From JBBPZA01 sp963728925 (GTDB lineage Bacteria > Actinomycetota > Thermoleophilia > Solirubrobacterales > Solirubrobacteraceae), in assembly GCA_963728925.1 (NCBI GenBank), contig CAVSMB010000002.1, positions 199,070-263,069 on the forward strand: a stretch of 64,000 bases of DNA. The letters run 5' to 3'. Of the stretch, positions 19,772 to 28,767 are shown in pieces (position 1 is the stretch's first letter; every line of letters begins with the position of its first letter). The notes below the pieces were generated by a model, which saw only the letters and a program-made list of their open reading frames with translations, did not search any database and was not told the origin of the DNA. A program made the position numbers and the translations under genes.

Positions 19772-20473
19772 TCACCGCCCGCGATCGGAGCCGGCGGGCG
19801 CCAGGTGGACCTCGCCGGCGTCGAGGGCCACGCGGCCCTCTGCGGTCTCGACGAGCAGGCGCCCGCCGTCGTCGATCCCCACCGCGCGGCCGCGGCCCGC
19901 CGCCCACTCGATGTCGCGGCCGGCGAGCGCGTCGCGGGCGCGGTAGGCGTGGAGGAGCGCGTCGGCCGGCTCGGCCAGCCACCGTTCGAGCGCGGCGAGG
20001 AGCTCCACCATGACCCTCTCGACGTCGGCGGGAGGGCGGGCGAGGGTCGCCGCGGTCGCATGGAGCTCGGGCGGCAGCGCGCCCACGTCGACGGCCACGT
20101 TGAGGCCCACGCCGGCGATCGCCCACCCCTCCTGCGGTCGCGCCTCGATCAGGATGCCCGCGACCTTGCCCTCGTCGAGTAGCACGTCGTTGGGCCACTT
20201 GACCCGCGCGCGCTCACCCGCCGCGTCCGCCACGGCGACCGCCGCGGCGAGCGGGAGCAGCGGCCCCCATTCCCGGAGCACCACGGACAGGAGCAGCGCC
20301 TGGCCGGGCGGCGCGCTCCAGTGGCGCCCCTGGCGGCCGCGACCCGCGGACTGCTCGGCCGCCGTGACGATCGTCCCGTGACGCGCGCCCGCGCCGGCAA
20401 GTGTCCTGGCGCGAAGGTTGGTCGAGTCGGTGGCCCGCAGGTGCAGCCGCGGGGCGCCGAGGCGCGCCCTCAC
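19772..20473 (-). CDS. birA: Biotin--[acetyl-CoA-carboxylase] ligase
   Basis: 233 residues from GTG 20473 (GTGA overlap with the upstream gene). Catalytic core: TDSTNLRAR, GTIVTAAEQSAGRGRQGRHW (the biotinyl-AMP GRGRxGR loop), VKWPNDVLLDEGKVAGILIE, then VGLNVAV. No N-terminal winged helix is present, so this is a monofunctional class I ligase without repressor role. The C-terminal SH3-like domain (GRAVGIDDGGRLLVET) is present. Confidence 0.93.
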   Translation of the reverse strand: MRARLGAPRLHLRATDSTNLRARTLAGAGARHGTIVTAAEQSAGRGRQGRHWSAPPGQALLLSVVLREWGPLLPLAAAVAVADAAGERARVKWPNDVLLDEGKVAGILIEARPQEGWAIAGVGLNVAVDVGALPPELHATAATLARPPADVERVMVELLAALERWLAEPADALLHAYRARDALAGRDIEWAAGRGRAVGIDDGGRLLVETAEGRVALDAGEVHLAPAGSDRGR

Positions 20474-21279
20474 GCCGGTCGGATGACCAGCTCGTGGTCG
20501 AGGCGCACGTCGAGCTCCTGCGCGGCGTTGCCGCGGTTCACGGCGATCGCGAGGGTGCGGTAGGCGTCCTCGTAGACGATCAGCGCGCCCGGCTCGACGT
20601 CGGCGAAGGTGACCGCGTAGGTCGCGCGCACGACGTCGCCGTCGCCGAGGTCGATCTCCACCGGGTGCCCGAGGCGCAGCCCCGCTCCGCCCAGATCGTC
20701 GTGGCCGGCGTCGAGCGCCAGGTTGCCGAAGCGGTCCGCGGCGAGGACGTGGGTCGCGAGCGCGCCGTCGCGCAGCTCGGGCCGCGGCAGCTCGAGGGCA
20801 GCGAGCTCGGCGACGTCGAGCGGCTCGCCGGCCTCGCCCAGCGGCTCCCCGAGGGCGAGGTTCGCCGCCACCGGCGCGAAGATGTCGCGGCCCTGGAAGG
20901 TCGCCGAGACCGGCTCGAGGCGGTGGGCCGAGCGCCCGACGTCCACCGCCTCCACCGCCCCGCCGAAGCGGTCCGCGGCCGGCGCGAGCACGCCGTTGTC
21001 GGGGCCGACGAGGATCCGCTCCTGCGCCGCACAGCGGATCGCCACCGCGCGCCGCTGCGCTCCGACCTCGGGATCGACGACCGCGAGATGAACGCCCGGC
21101 GGCATGTAGGGCAGCGTGTTGCGCAGGACGAGCGCCCCGGCGCGCACGTCGTGGCGGGCGATGCCGTGGGTGACGTCGAGGACGCGAACCTCCGGGGCGA
21201 TCCTCGCCATCACGCCGTGACACACTCCGACGAAGTCGTCGTCGCGACCGTAGTCGGAGAGGAAGCTGATCGCGGACAC
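20470..21279 (-). CDS. SAM hydroxide adenosyltransferase (DUF62 family)
   Basis: 269 residues. The start ISFLSDYGRDDDFVGVCHGV, then VLDVTHGI, AVVDPEVG and VGPDNGVL are hallmarks of the family related to fluorinase/chlorinase. The Asp near residue 9, the Arg of GAQRRAVA and a His after SAHR (the Asp-Arg-His triad) are consistent with hydrolysis of S-adenosylmethionine to adenosine and methionine rather than halogenation. Forms an operon with birA; starts 24 bases from the divergent NDH-2 gene. Confidence 0.88.
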   Translation of the reverse strand: MSAISFLSDYGRDDDFVGVCHGVMARIAPEVRVLDVTHGIARHDVRAGALVLRNTLPYMPPGVHLAVVDPEVGAQRRAVAIRCAAQERILVGPDNGVLAPAADRFGGAVEAVDVGRSAHRLEPVSATFQGRDIFAPVAANLALGEPLGEAGEPLDVAELAALELPRPELRDGALATHVLAADRFGNLALDAGHDDLGGAGLRLGHPVEIDLGDGDVVRATYAVTFADVEPGALIVYEDAYRTLAIAVNRGNAAQELDVRLDHELVIRPA

Positions 21280-21303
21280 GGCCGCACCCTACCCCGCGCC
21301 GCC

Positions 21304-22638
21304 TTGAGCATCGAACCCTCCGCCGAGTCACCCCACCGCGTCGTCGTGATCGGCGGCGGCTTCGGCGGGCTCCAGGCGGCGCTCGCACTCGCCCGCCTCC
21401 CGGTCCAGGTCACGCTCGTCGACCGGCGCAACTTTCATCTCTTCCAGCCGCTCGCCTACCAGGTGGCGACCGGCGCCCTGTCGGCGGCGGAGATCTGCTA
21501 CCCGCTGCGGCGCATCTTCCGCAAGCACTCGAACGTCGAGGTGCTGCTCGCGGAGGTGACCGGCGTCGACCTCGGCGCGCGCCGGCTGGAGCTCGACCCC
21601 GTCGCCGCCGACGACGCGCCCCGTCCCGTTCCCTACGACACGCTGATCGTCTCGGCCGGCTCGCACTACTCCTACTTCGGTCACGACGACTGGGCGGAGG
21701 CGGCCCTCGAGCTCAAGTCGGTGGAAGGGGCCTTGGGCCTGCGGCGCCGGATCCTCGGCGCTTTCGAGGCCGCCGAGGTCGAGCCCGACCCGCAGCGTCG
21801 CGCGGCGTGGCTGACCTTCGCGGTGGTCGGGGCGGGCCCCACCGGCGTCGAGATGGCTGGGCAGATCGCCGAGGTGGCCAAGGACCTGCGTGGCGACTTT
21901 CGCGCCTACGACCCCAACGAGGCGCGCATCCTGCTCATCGAAGCCGCCGACCGCGTGCTCGGCACTATGCCGCGGTCGCTGTCGGCCAAGGCCCTGCGCT
22001 CGCTGCAGAGCCTCGGCGTCACCCCGCGCCTCGACCGCACGGTCGTGGGCGTCGACGATGAATCGGTCAGCGTCCGAGGCTCCGACGGCGGCGAGGAGCG
22101 CATCCCGACGCGCACGGTCGTGTGGGCGGCGGGCGTGGTGGCCTCGCGCCTCGCTCGCGTCCTCGCCGAGGCGGCCGGCCAGGACGTCGATCGCGCGGGT
22201 CGGGTTGAGACCGAGGCGGACCTCACGCTCGCCGGACATCCCGAGGTGCTGGCCATCGGCGACATGATCCGGATCCGGTCAAGCCCCGGGAGCACCGAGG
22301 TGCTCCCGGGGCTTGCCCCGGTCGCCATGCAGCAGGGCCGCCACGCCGCGCGGGTGGTGGGCGAGCGCCTGGAGGGACGGCCGGCGCCGCCCTTCCGCTA
22401 CCGCGACAAGGGCGACCTCGCGACGATCGGGCGGGCGCGCGCGGTGGCGAACATCAAGGGGTTCCACCTGAGCGGCTTCATCGCCTGGGTCACGTGGCTG
22501 GCCGTGCACCTCTGGTACCTGATCGGCTTTGAGAATCGGCTGCTGGTCATGGTTCGCTGGGGCTTCAGCTTCATCGCCCACGGCCGCAACGCGCGGCTCA
22601 TCGTCGGCGTCCCGGCCGAGGAGGAGTCGGCCCTCTAG
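21304..22638 (+). CDS. ndh: Type II NADH dehydrogenase (NDH-2)
   Basis: 444 residues from TTG 21304. FAD-binding GGGFGGLQAALALARL near 16-32, NRNFHLFQPLAYQVATG-type segment (RRNFHLFQPLAYQVATGAL), NADH site VVGAGPTGVEMAGQIAEV near 177, and LAPVAMQQGRHAARVV. The hydrophobic C-terminus (FIAWVTWLAVHLWYLIGF) anchors it to the membrane. Passes electrons from NADH to quinone without proton pumping. Between AIGDM and LAPVAMQ an extra SSPGSTEVLPG loop is encoded by a perfect DNA palindrome. Its stop overlaps the convergent hemD stop. Confidence 0.9.
   Translation: MSIEPSAESPHRVVVIGGGFGGLQAALALARLPVQVTLVDRRNFHLFQPLAYQVATGALSAAEICYPLRRIFRKHSNVEVLLAEVTGVDLGARRLELDPVAADDAPRPVPYDTLIVSAGSHYSYFGHDDWAEAALELKSVEGALGLRRRILGAFEAAEVEPDPQRRAAWLTFAVVGAGPTGVEMAGQIAEVAKDLRGDFRAYDPNEARILLIEAADRVLGTMPRSLSAKALRSLQSLGVTPRLDRTVVGVDDESVSVRGSDGGEERIPTRTVVWAAGVVASRLARVLAEAAGQDVDRAGRVETEADLTLAGHPEVLAIGDMIRIRSSPGSTEVLPGLAPVAMQQGRHAARVVGERLEGRPAPPFRYRDKGDLATIGRARAVANIKGFHLSGFIAWVTWLAVHLWYLIGFENRLLVMVRWGFSFIAHGRNARLIVGVPAEEESAL
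22281..22314 (+). repeat. Perfect 34-bp palindrome inside the NDH-2 gene
   Basis: AAGCCCCGGGAGCACC, two bases GA, then its exact reverse complement. It is within the reading frame. Its length, GC content and perfect pairing are far beyond chance for one site, and it looks like a terminator or mobile palindromic unit. Confidence 0.8.
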
Positions 22639-24149
22639 GGCCGCGTGGCCGTCGCGTCGGCCACGAGCGCGTCGACGAGCCCGTCGATATCGTGGTGGGG
22701 GGCTTCCAGGGCGGGCTCGAGGTCGTGCTCGCGCAGCGTCGCGCTCGTCACCGGGCCGATCGAGGCGAGGCGCGCGGCGGCCAGGGGCTCGGGCCCACCA
22801 AGGGCCTCGAGCAGGAAGCGGACCGTCGAAGAGGAGGTGAAGGTCACGTACTGCGCGGCCGCGACTGCGTCGCGGGCCGCCGGGTCGAGCGCGTCGGCGA
22901 CGGTCTCGTAGAGCGCGAGCACGTCGACCTCCGCGCCCCGCTCGCGCAATGCGTCGGGAAGCACGTCGCGCGCTTCGCGCGCACGTGCCACAAGCGCGCG
23001 ACGCACCCGGCGGCCGGCGAGCGCCTCGACCAGGCCCTCGGCCACGAAGCGCTCGGGCAGGACGTCGGCGAGCACGCCGCGATCGCGCAGTGCGCGCGCC
23101 GTCCCGGGGCCGATGGCCGCCACGGTGGCTCCCGCCAGCGCGCGGGCGTCGGCGCCCCCGGCGGCCAGCCGCTCGAAGAGCAGCCGCACCCCGTTCGGGC
23201 TCGTCAGGCAGACGAGGTCGTAGGTGGCCAGGTCGGGCGCCGGCCCGGGCAGCGGAACGATGCGGATCGCCGGAGCTTCGACGACCTGCGCGCCCAGTTC
23301 ACGCAGCCGCCCGGCGAGCCCGGACGCCTGTGCGCGGGCGCGGGTGACCGCGACCGTCACGTCGTGGAGGGGGCGGCCCTCGAGCCACGCGAGGCGTCGC
23401 GCCAGCGCGCTGACGCTCCCGACCACGGTGATCGACGGCGGGCGCACCTGCGCCTCGGCGGCGCGCTGCGCGATGGTCTCCAGCGTGCCGAGCACGGTGC
23501 GCTGCCCGGGCAGCGTCCCGCGTTCGACGACGGCCGCCGCCTCGCTCGCCGGCCGGCCGGCCGCGATCAGACGCTGCGCGGTGGCGGGCAGGCGGCCGAC
23601 GCCCATGTAGAAGACGAGCGTTCCCGGGAAGCGCCCGAGCGCCTCCCAGTCGATGGCCGACTCGGGCTTGTCGGGGTCCTCGTGGGCGGTGACGAAGGCA
23701 ACGGCGCTCGCCTCGTCGCGATGGGTCACCGGGATGCCGGCGTATGCGGGCGCCGCGATGCCCGCGGTGACGCCGGGAACGACCTCGAAGGGCACCCCTG
23801 CGTCGCGCAGCGCCTGCGCCTCCTCGCCACCGCGCCCGAAGACGAACGGGTCGCCCCCCTTCAGGCGCACGACTCTGCGCCCGGCGCGGCCGTGCTCGAC
23901 GAGCAGCGCGTCGATCTGACTCTGGGGGATGCTGGGCCGCCCGGGCCGCTTGCCGACGTAGACGAGCTGCGCGTCCTCGCGCGCGCCGGCGAGCGCCGAT
24001 TCCGGGATCAGGCGGTCGTGGAGGATCACGTCGGCGGCCGCGATGAGCTCCAGCGCGCGCGCGGTGAGCAGCCCCGGATCGCCGGGCCCGGCGCCGACGA
24101 GATGGACGATGCCGCGCGGGCCGCCGCCCCCGCCGTCGCCGCCGGTCAC
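22635..24149 (-). CDS. cobA-hemD: Uroporphyrinogen-III C-methyltransferase / uroporphyrinogen-III synthase fusion
   Basis: 504 residues from GTG 24149 (GTGA overlap with hemC). Residues ~12-250 are the methyltransferase: VHLVGAGPGDPGLLT, YVGKRPG, VRLKGGDPFVFGRGGEE, PGVTAGIAAPAYAGIPVTHR. After a linker, ~265-500 are HemD: VAVTRARAQASGLAGRL, VCLTSPNGVRLLFERL, IGPGTARAL, VTFTSSSTVRFLLEAL. One chain closes the tetrapyrrole ring and makes precorrin-2, so it feeds both heme and siroheme. The matching dehydrogenase is the first gene of the same cluster. Confidence 0.95.
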   Translation of the reverse strand: MTGGDGGGGGPRGIVHLVGAGPGDPGLLTARALELIAAADVILHDRLIPESALAGAREDAQLVYVGKRPGRPSIPQSQIDALLVEHGRAGRRVVRLKGGDPFVFGRGGEEAQALRDAGVPFEVVPGVTAGIAAPAYAGIPVTHRDEASAVAFVTAHEDPDKPESAIDWEALGRFPGTLVFYMGVGRLPATAQRLIAAGRPASEAAAVVERGTLPGQRTVLGTLETIAQRAAEAQVRPPSITVVGSVSALARRLAWLEGRPLHDVTVAVTRARAQASGLAGRLRELGAQVVEAPAIRIVPLPGPAPDLATYDLVCLTSPNGVRLLFERLAAGGADARALAGATVAAIGPGTARALRDRGVLADVLPERFVAEGLVEALAGRRVRRALVARAREARDVLPDALRERGAEVDVLALYETVADALDPAARDAVAAAQYVTFTSSSTVRFLLEALGGPEPLAAARLASIGPVTSATLREHDLEPALEAPHHDIDGLVDALVADATATRP

Positions 24150-25042
24150 GCCGCCGCCCCGGCCTCGGCCTCGGCCAGGAGCTCGCGTGCGCCCGCGGCC
24201 AGCATCCGCTCGGCCACCTCGCGGCCGAGCCCCTCGGGGTCTCGTGCCGGGCCCCGCAGGTCGTCGCGCGCCCAGGCCGAGCCGTCGGGAAGCCCGGCGA
24301 AGGCGTGGGCCTCGAGCACGTCGCCGTCCAGCCGCGCATGCGCCCCCACCGGCGTGTGGCAACTCGCGCCGAGACCGGACACCAGCGCGCGCTCGCACAG
24401 CAGGCACGTCATCGTCGCGGCGTCGCCGATGCCTCGGGCGGCGTCGGCGGCCGGCCCGTCGTCCACACGCGCCTCGAGGGCCAGCGTGCCCTGACCCGGC
24501 GCCGGGACCATCTCGCTGAGCGCGAGCACGCCGCCGACGGCCTCCTCGCGGCCGAGCCGCTGCAGGCCGGCGTGGGCGAGCACGAGCGCGTCGGCCCGGC
24601 CCTCGGCGAGCCTGCGCAGCCGCGTGTCGACGTTGCCCCGCAGCTCCACGACCTCGACGTCGGGCCGGGCCGCGAGCACCGCCGCCCGGCGGCGTAGGCT
24701 GCCCGTCCCGACGCGGGCGCCCGGCGAGAGGTCGCCGAGCGAGGCCACGCCGACCAGCGCGTCGCGAGCGTCCGCGCGCGGCGGCGCGCCGACGAGCGCC
24801 AGCCCCGGCGCGAGCTGGGAGGGGACGTCCTTCGCCGAGTGCACCGCGAGATCGACCTCGTCGTCGAGCAGCGCGCGCTCGATGGCGTCGACCCAGCGGG
24901 CCTTGTCGACCGGCGGCGCGCCGCGGTCCCCGCCGGTGGCGATGACCACGAGCTCGGCGTCGCCGAGGGCCTGGGCCACCGACCCGGCCTGCGCGAGGGC
25001 GAGCGCGCTGCCGCGGGTGCCGATGCGCAGCGCGGCGCTCAC
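24146..25042 (-). CDS. hemC: Porphobilinogen deaminase (hydroxymethylbilane synthase)
   Basis: 298 residues from GTG 25042 (GTGA overlap with hemA). RIGTRGSALALAQA, HSAKDVPSQL with the catalytic Asp at 72, GTGSLRRRA and ELRGNVDTRL are intact. The dipyrromethane cofactor Cys is C228 in GASCHTPVGAHA. Polymerises four porphobilinogens. Lies between hemA and the cobA-hemD fusion. Confidence 0.96.
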   Translation of the reverse strand: MSAALRIGTRGSALALAQAGSVAQALGDAELVVIATGGDRGAPPVDKARWVDAIERALLDDEVDLAVHSAKDVPSQLAPGLALVGAPPRADARDALVGVASLGDLSPGARVGTGSLRRRAAVLAARPDVEVVELRGNVDTRLRRLAEGRADALVLAHAGLQRLGREEAVGGVLALSEMVPAPGQGTLALEARVDDGPAADAARGIGDAATMTCLLCERALVSGLGASCHTPVGAHARLDGDVLEAHAFAGLPDGSAWARDDLRGPARDPEGLGREVAERMLAAGARELLAEAEAGAAA

Positions 25043-26382
25043 TCGCCGCCGCGGCGCGGCAGGCGCCGCACCGGCGCCGAGTCCTCCCGCTCCTCGGCCG
25101 CGGCGAGGGCCGCCGCCTCGTCCTCGAGCGCGAAGAGCTCGCGCAGGAGGTGCATGTGCGCGTGCGCCCGGTCGCGCGGAGCCTCCTTGAGGCGAACCGT
25201 GGGCTCGTGCAGCAGCCGGCTCGCCACCGCGCGGGCCACGAGCGCGATGCGGTCGAGGTCGCGCTCGGACATCGTCTCCCAGCGGCCGGCGTTCTCGGCG
25301 AGCACGCGCTCGACGATGCCTCCGGCGCGGGCTCGCATGGCCTGCACGGTGGGCAGCACCTCGAGCGAGCCGAGCCAGGCCGCGAAGCGCTGGATCTCCG
25401 CCTCGACGATCTCCTCGGCGTCCTGCGCCTCGGCTTCGCGCACCGAGAGATGGCGGGCGACGACGGCCTCGAGGTCGTCGATGTCGTAGAGGGTCACGCC
25501 GTCGATCGCGGCGCAGGCCGGCTCGACGTCGCGTGGCACGGCGATGTCGATCAGCAGCAGCGGGCGCTGCTCGCGCGTCGTCATGACCGCCGCGAGCCCC
25601 TCGGCCCCGACCACCGCGTGCGGCGACGAGGTCGAGGCGACCACGATGTCGGCCTCGACCAGCTCCGCGGGGAGCGACTCGAAGCCCACCACGCGCCCGC
25701 CGAAGCGCCGCGCGAGCATCAGCGCGCGGTCGCGACGCCGGTTGGCCACGAGCACCGTGCTGGCGCCCCGGCCCGCCAGCGCCTGCGCTGTCAGCTCGCC
25801 GGTCTCCCCGGTGCCCAGCAGGACGACGCGCCGGCCTTCGAGCGGACCGATGATCTCGCGGGCGAGCCCGACGGCCACGGAGGAGATGCTGGTCCCGCCC
25901 TCGCCGATGGCCGTCTCGGTGCGCACGCGCTTGCCGGTGGCAAGGGCCGCGCGGAACACGCGGTTGGTGAGCGGGCCGGTCGTGCGTGCCGCGAGCGCCT
26001 GCTCGTAGGCGCGCCGCACCTGGCCCTGAACCTCGGCCTCCCCGACGATCATCGACTCGAGGCCGGCGGTGACGCGGAAGAGGTGCCGCGCGGCGTCGCA
26101 GTTGCGCAGCCCGTAGATGGAGGTGCCGAGCTCGGTCGGGCGGATGCCTGCCTGGCGCGCGAGCAGGCCCAGCGCGACCGTCTCGGCCTCCACCGGGTCG
26201 CCGGCGACGAGGTGCAGCTCGGTACGGTTGCACGTGGAGATCGCGACCGCCTCGTGGATCGATTCGTCGGCGGTCAGGGCGCCCAGGACCTCGGTGACCT
26301 GGCCCTCGGTCAGCGCGACGCGCTCGCGCAGGCCGACGGACGCGGTCTTGTGGGACACACCGAGGAGCAGCAGCTCGCTCAT
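25039..26382 (-). CDS. hemA: Glutamyl-tRNA reductase
   Basis: 447 residues. Catalytic Cys C51 in AISTCNRTEL; LLLGVSHKTASVGLRER at the start; Rossmann GTGETGELTAQAL near 178 for NADPH; C-terminal dimerisation helix. First committed step of C5-pathway tetrapyrrole synthesis. The tail after ~415 is Glu/Ala-rich and ends RRLPRRGGE. The start overlaps the CcmD-like stop as ATGA. The class is often feedback-controlled by heme at the protein level; nothing in the DNA shows it. Confidence 0.96.
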   Translation of the reverse strand: MSELLLLGVSHKTASVGLRERVALTEGQVTEVLGALTADESIHEAVAISTCNRTELHLVAGDPVEAETVALGLLARQAGIRPTELGTSIYGLRNCDAARHLFRVTAGLESMIVGEAEVQGQVRRAYEQALAARTTGPLTNRVFRAALATGKRVRTETAIGEGGTSISSVAVGLAREIIGPLEGRRVVLLGTGETGELTAQALAGRGASTVLVANRRRDRALMLARRFGGRVVGFESLPAELVEADIVVASTSSPHAVVGAEGLAAVMTTREQRPLLLIDIAVPRDVEPACAAIDGVTLYDIDDLEAVVARHLSVREAEAQDAEEIVEAEIQRFAAWLGSLEVLPTVQAMRARAGGIVERVLAENAGRWETMSERDLDRIALVARAVASRLLHEPTVRLKEAPRDRAHAHMHLLRELFALEDEAAALAAAEEREDSAPVRRLPRRGGE

Positions 26383-26645
26383 ACGCGCTCCCGTTCTGGC
26401 CGGTCGCCGGCCTCGCGAGCCCCCGCCGGGGCTTCGCCGCGCTCGCCCTCGCCCGCTCCGCCCTCGTCCGCTCCGCGCTCGGCCAGCTCGGCGAGCTCGG
26501 CGAGCTCGGCGAGCTCGGTCAGCTCGCGCTCCATTCGGCCGAGCTTGGTCGCCATGATCGCGACGTAGATCAGCAGAAGGGCGAGGAACACCCCGAAGGC
26601 GCCGGCCAGATACCTGCTCGCCTCGCTGAGCTCCTGGGCTGCCAT
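26379..26645 (-). CDS. CcmD-like small membrane protein with ELA repeats
   Basis: 88 residues from ATG 26645, which overlaps the ccmC stop (TGATG). A single helix (YLAGAFGVFLALLLIYVAIMATKLG) followed by charged RMEREL is the CcmD layout: a helper that holds heme-handling CcmE/ABC partners. It then runs into LTELAELAELAELAERG and an unusually long acidic/proline tail. Position between ccmC and hemA supports the call; the short family makes sequence proof weak. Confidence 0.65.
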   Translation of the reverse strand: MAAQELSEASRYLAGAFGVFLALLLIYVAIMATKLGRMERELTELAELAELAELAERGADEGGAGEGERGEAPAGAREAGDRPERERV

Positions 26646-27409
26646 CAGGCTCGCGTCACCGGGGCCGCGCTGCGACTCGCCGCGGCCTCGTCGCCGGCCA
26701 GCCGGCGCCGCAGCGCGCGCAGCTGCTGGGCCGCGTGCTTGGAGGTCATCTCGTACTTCCACAGCGCCGCGAAGGTCAGCGCCATGCCGGCGAGGCAGAC
26801 GAGGAAGGTGAGCCACATCGAGCCCTCCATCCCGCTGTCGGCCGCTCCGAAGACGCGCGGGTGGATGAGCGGCTGGGCCAGCCGCACGGCGAGGAAGTTG
26901 AGCGGGACGAACGCGCCCGCGGTGATCGCGAAGACCGCCGCGTAGCGCGACTGGCGCTCAGGATCCTCGATCGAGAACCGCAGGGGCTGGTAGGTCGCGT
27001 AGAGGAGGAAGACGATCAGGAAGGAGACGAGCGTCGGCTCGCGCCACTCCCACCACACGCCCCACGAGGCCTTCGCCCAGATCGCCCCGGTGAGCAGCAC
27101 GGCGACGCCGAGCACGAGGCTCAGATGAATCGAGACATAGGAGCGGACGTCCCACCGCCGGTCGCCGGTCCGCAGGTAGCCGATGGCGAACAGCGCCCCG
27201 AGCACGAAGCCCGCCAGGGTCACGAGGGCCAGCGGGACATGCAGGTAGAAGATCTTCTGGATCAGCCCCTGGTCGATGTCCGTCGGCGCGTAGAAGACGG
27301 CGAGGAAGTAGCCCGCGCTGAGGACGAGGCACGCCGAGAGCGCCAGGGCGGGCAGTCCGGCGCCGTAGGTCCTCTGGGTGCGCGCGGAAGGTCGTGCGGA
27401 GGAGGTCAT
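26645..27409 (-). CDS. ccmC: Heme ABC transporter permease CcmC / CcsA-type protein
   Basis: 254 residues, six membrane helices. The WWD heme-handling motif is WGVWWEWREPTL near 120. Conserved His residues in the loops (FYLHVPLAL near 52 and a later one) would ligate heme. Handles heme outside the membrane during cytochrome c maturation. Begins directly after the ccmB stop codon with no gap. Confidence 0.92.
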   Translation of the reverse strand: MTSSARPSARTQRTYGAGLPALALSACLVLSAGYFLAVFYAPTDIDQGLIQKIFYLHVPLALVTLAGFVLGALFAIGYLRTGDRRWDVRSYVSIHLSLVLGVAVLLTGAIWAKASWGVWWEWREPTLVSFLIVFLLYATYQPLRFSIEDPERQSRYAAVFAITAGAFVPLNFLAVRLAQPLIHPRVFGAADSGMEGSMWLTFLVCLAGMALTFAALWKYEMTSKHAAQQLRALRRRLAGDEAAASRSAAPVTRA

Positions 27410-28072
27410 TCAGTCCTCCAGGAGGAAGTCGAACACGGCGTAGGCGAGTAGGGCGAAGACCAGATCATAGAGCGCGAGGACGGAGATCCACTTAAGCGAT
27501 ACGGAGCCCGCGCCGGCGGCGGCCAGCAGCGGGCTGGTGGCTGACGCCGCGGCGATCACCACGGGGATCAGCAGCGGCAGCGCGATGATCGGCACGATCA
27601 GGTCGCGTGCCCTGGTCTGGACCGCCAGCGCCGAGGTCAGCGTGCCCACCACCGCGATGCCCACGTCGCCGAGGAGCAGCACGAGCGCCAGCTGCGGCGG
27701 CGGCGAGGGCTCGAGCAGCAGGACGGCGAAGGCCGGCACGGCGATCAGCTGCACGACGACGAGAAAGAGCAGCAGCGCGGTGGCCTTGGCCACGAGCATC
27801 GCGGTGCGGTCCACCGGGGCGAGCAGGAAGCCGTCGAACCCGCCCTGCTCGCGCTCGGCGACGAACAGCCGGTTGACGCCGAGCACGGCCGAGAAGAGCA
27901 CGGTGACCCACAGCACCCCGGCGGCTAGGTCGCCGGCGACCGTCGCGCGGTCCAGCGCGAAGTGGAAGATCACGAAGGTGGTGATCGCGAACAGGCACAT
28001 CGCGGGCACCGTCTCGCCGGTGCGCAGCTCGGCCCGCAGGTCCTTGCGCAGCAGCGCGCCGACGGCGCTCAC
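27410..28072 (-). CDS. ccmB: Heme exporter permease CcmB
   Basis: 220 residues from GTG 28072 (GTGA overlap with ccmA). Begins LLRKDLRAELRTGETVPAMCLFA, the CcmB N-terminus; REQGGFDGFLLAPVDRTAMLVAKA is the conserved cytoplasmic loop; six helices. With CcmA forms the ABC unit that drives heme release from the chaperone CcmE. Confidence 0.92.
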   Translation of the reverse strand: MSAVGALLRKDLRAELRTGETVPAMCLFAITTFVIFHFALDRATVAGDLAAGVLWVTVLFSAVLGVNRLFVAEREQGGFDGFLLAPVDRTAMLVAKATALLLFLVVVQLIAVPAFAVLLLEPSPPPQLALVLLLGDVGIAVVGTLTSALAVQTRARDLIVPIIALPLLIPVVIAAASATSPLLAAAGAGSVSLKWISVLALYDLVFALLAYAVFDFLLED

Positions 28073-28767
28073 CGGTAGAGCTCCCGGATCTCGGGCTCTC
28101 CGACCTCGCCGGCGGGGGCGACCAGCGCCGGGCGGCCACGCCGCAGGCCGAGCACCGTGTCGGCCTCGCGGACGGTGCCCGTCGGGTCGTGGCTCACGAT
28201 CACCCGCGTGCGCCCCGAGCCACGGCCGATGAGCGGCTCGACGAGCTGCGCGCCGGCGGGGTCCAGGTGCGAGCTGGGCTCGTCGAGCAGGAGCAGCTCG
28301 GGCTGGTGGAGGACCGCGCGACACACCGCGAGGCGCTGCACCATGCCGCGCGAGAGCAGGCGCACCGGTTCGTCGCCGCGCGCCGCCATCCCGACGCTCT
28401 GCAGCGACTCCTCGACGCGCGAGGGCGCGACCGAGTGCAGGCGGGCGTGGTAGCGGAGGTTCTCGCGGCCGGTGAGGTCGCGGTAGAGCAGCGGGTCGTG
28501 ACCGAGCAGCCCGATGCGACCACGGACGGCCCAGCCCTCGCCGGGCAGCTCGCGCCCGAGCACCCGGGCGACGCCGGCGTGCGGACGCAGCAGCGTCGCG
28601 AGCACGCGCAGCAGCGTCGTCTTGCCCGCTCCGTTGGCGCCGAGCACGGCGAGCGTCTCCCCGGTGCCGACGCGCACGCTCACGCCCGCGAGCGCCGCGC
28701 GCTCGCCGTAGTTGCGCCCGAGATCGTCGAGCTCGATGGCCGGTTCGGCTGCGGGCACGTCACCCAT
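28069..28767 (-). CDS. ccmA: Heme exporter ATPase CcmA
   Basis: 232 residues. Walker A LGANGAGKTTLL near 43, signature LSRGMVQRLAVCRA near 138 (SRGM rather than SGGQ, usual for CcmA), Walker B LLLLDEPSSHLDP, His-loop VSHDP. First of the cytochrome c genes; its start overlaps the 90-residue upstream reading frame by eight bases. Confidence 0.92.
   Translation of the reverse strand: MGDVPAAEPAIELDDLGRNYGERAALAGVSVRVGTGETLAVLGANGAGKTTLLRVLATLLRPHAGVARVLGRELPGEGWAVRGRIGLLGHDPLLYRDLTGRENLRYHARLHSVAPSRVEESLQSVGMAARGDEPVRLLSRGMVQRLAVCRAVLHQPELLLLDEPSSHLDPAGAQLVEPLIGRGSGRTRVIVSHDPTGTVREADTVLGLRRGRPALVAPAGEVGEPEIRELYR

Noticed and set aside
17319..20198. 959-residue minus-strand frame
   Set aside because: Antisense of the helicase and of birA in another frame.
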